A stretch of DNA of 6,838 nt from Pseudomonadota bacterium. Its GTDB lineage: Bacteria; Pseudomonadota; Gammaproteobacteria; Burkholderiales; Burkholderiaceae_C. The translations under genes were made by a program, and so were the position numbers. Numbering within the stretch: the stretch's first letter is position 1; each line of letters starts with the position of its first letter. The notes under the pieces were generated by a model. That model saw nothing but the letters and a program-made list of their open reading frames with translations, made no database searches and was not told where the DNA came from. The DNA lies in the NCBI GenBank assembly GCA_023396625.1, contig JAEWVY010000112.1:1-6838 (forward strand). Direction: 5' to 3'. This document shows, one piece after another, positions 6,644 through 6,838 of this stretch.

Positions 6644-6838
6644 TCACCCACCTGGTCCGGCTTGCAACAGGCCAGGGGGAACAACGGGCCGATCCGTGTG
6701 CAATTCGAACAAGTGGTTGTCATAGTCGAAAAAATAGAGTGATTCAGCGGCTGTGCCGGCGCGCGCCGTTTGGCTGTCGATACCGAGCAAAAGGTCTCGG
6801 GCGGCCCCTTGCGAAATCGAGACGCCTGTCGACTGCAC
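6644..6838 (-). CDS. VOC-superfamily protein, FosX/FosA-like, C-terminal part (partial)
   Basis: The last 64 codons of a gene that enters from the right edge lie on the - strand, ending at the TGA whose complement is 6644-6646. The block ESLYFFDYDNHLFELHT is very close to the C-terminal motif of FosX/FosA-type thiol transferases and other vicinal-oxygen-chelate enzymes, in which the glutamate of FELH is a metal ligand. FosX and FosA inactivate fosfomycin by opening its epoxide, but many relatives have other substrates, so no substrate is assigned. After FELHT the family normally continues GTLxxRL; here a Pro/Gly-rich tail (DRPVVPPGLLQAGPGG) follows, suggesting an altered or decayed end. The GTG at the window edge is not taken as the start. 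The gene converges on leuB. Confidence 0.75.
   Translation of the reverse strand: MQSTGVSISQGAARDLLLGIDSQTARAGTAAESLYFFDYDNHLFELHTDRPVVPPGLLQAGPGG

Noticed and set aside
6368..6742. A 124-codon + strand frame in the intergenic stretch
   Set aside because: It is arginine-rich low-complexity protein without a ribosome binding site or motif, running through the terminator and into the opposing VOC gene.
6836..6838. GTG at the right edge as the start of a 64-residue VOC protein
   Set aside because: VOC proteins of this type are about 130 residues or more, and the visible part is only the C-terminal portion. The frame is open to the window edge.

Overview
The window looks like chromosomal DNA of a betaproteobacterium, most likely order Burkholderiales and probably family Comamonadaceae. 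The reasons are a GC-rich composition, strong third-position G/C bias, the gene order sdhB-sdhE-gltA followed by a leucine cluster, and protein sequences that read like Comamonadaceae LeuC, LeuD, LeuB and citrate synthase. The family placement rests on remembered sequence and synteny, not on a search.

Left part (1-1846): the 3' end of sdhB (succinate dehydrogenase iron-sulfur subunit), then sdhE (flavinylation factor) and gltA (citrate synthase). All lie on the + strand with short gaps and look like the tail of a TCA-cycle operon. A strong intrinsic terminator (1814-1846) closes this unit.

Middle part (1847-6317): a LysR-type regulator gene whose upstream region holds three inverted repeats in helical phase. 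It is followed 24 bases later by leuC, a 41-residue entericidin-like lipoprotein gene, leuD and leuB, all on the + strand. LeuC and LeuD form isopropylmalate isomerase and LeuB is isopropylmalate dehydrogenase, so together they carry out steps two and three of leucine synthesis. The tandem layout suggests that the regulator and leuCD share transcription, with the small lipoprotein gene riding along. A 68-base AT-rich gap separates leuD from leuB.

Right part (6318-6838): about 325 bases without a convincing gene. They contain a degenerate repeated motif at roughly 66-base spacing, a long hairpin and a probable rightward terminator (6545-6574). At the right edge, on the - strand, lies the C-terminal end of a VOC-superfamily (FosX/FosA-like) protein whose gene continues outside the window.

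Most of the window is ordinary housekeeping DNA and I cannot establish a new biological system in it. The parts most worth a second look are the operator cluster before the LysR gene, the entericidin gene inside leuCD, and the repeat-bearing intergenic stretch after leuB.
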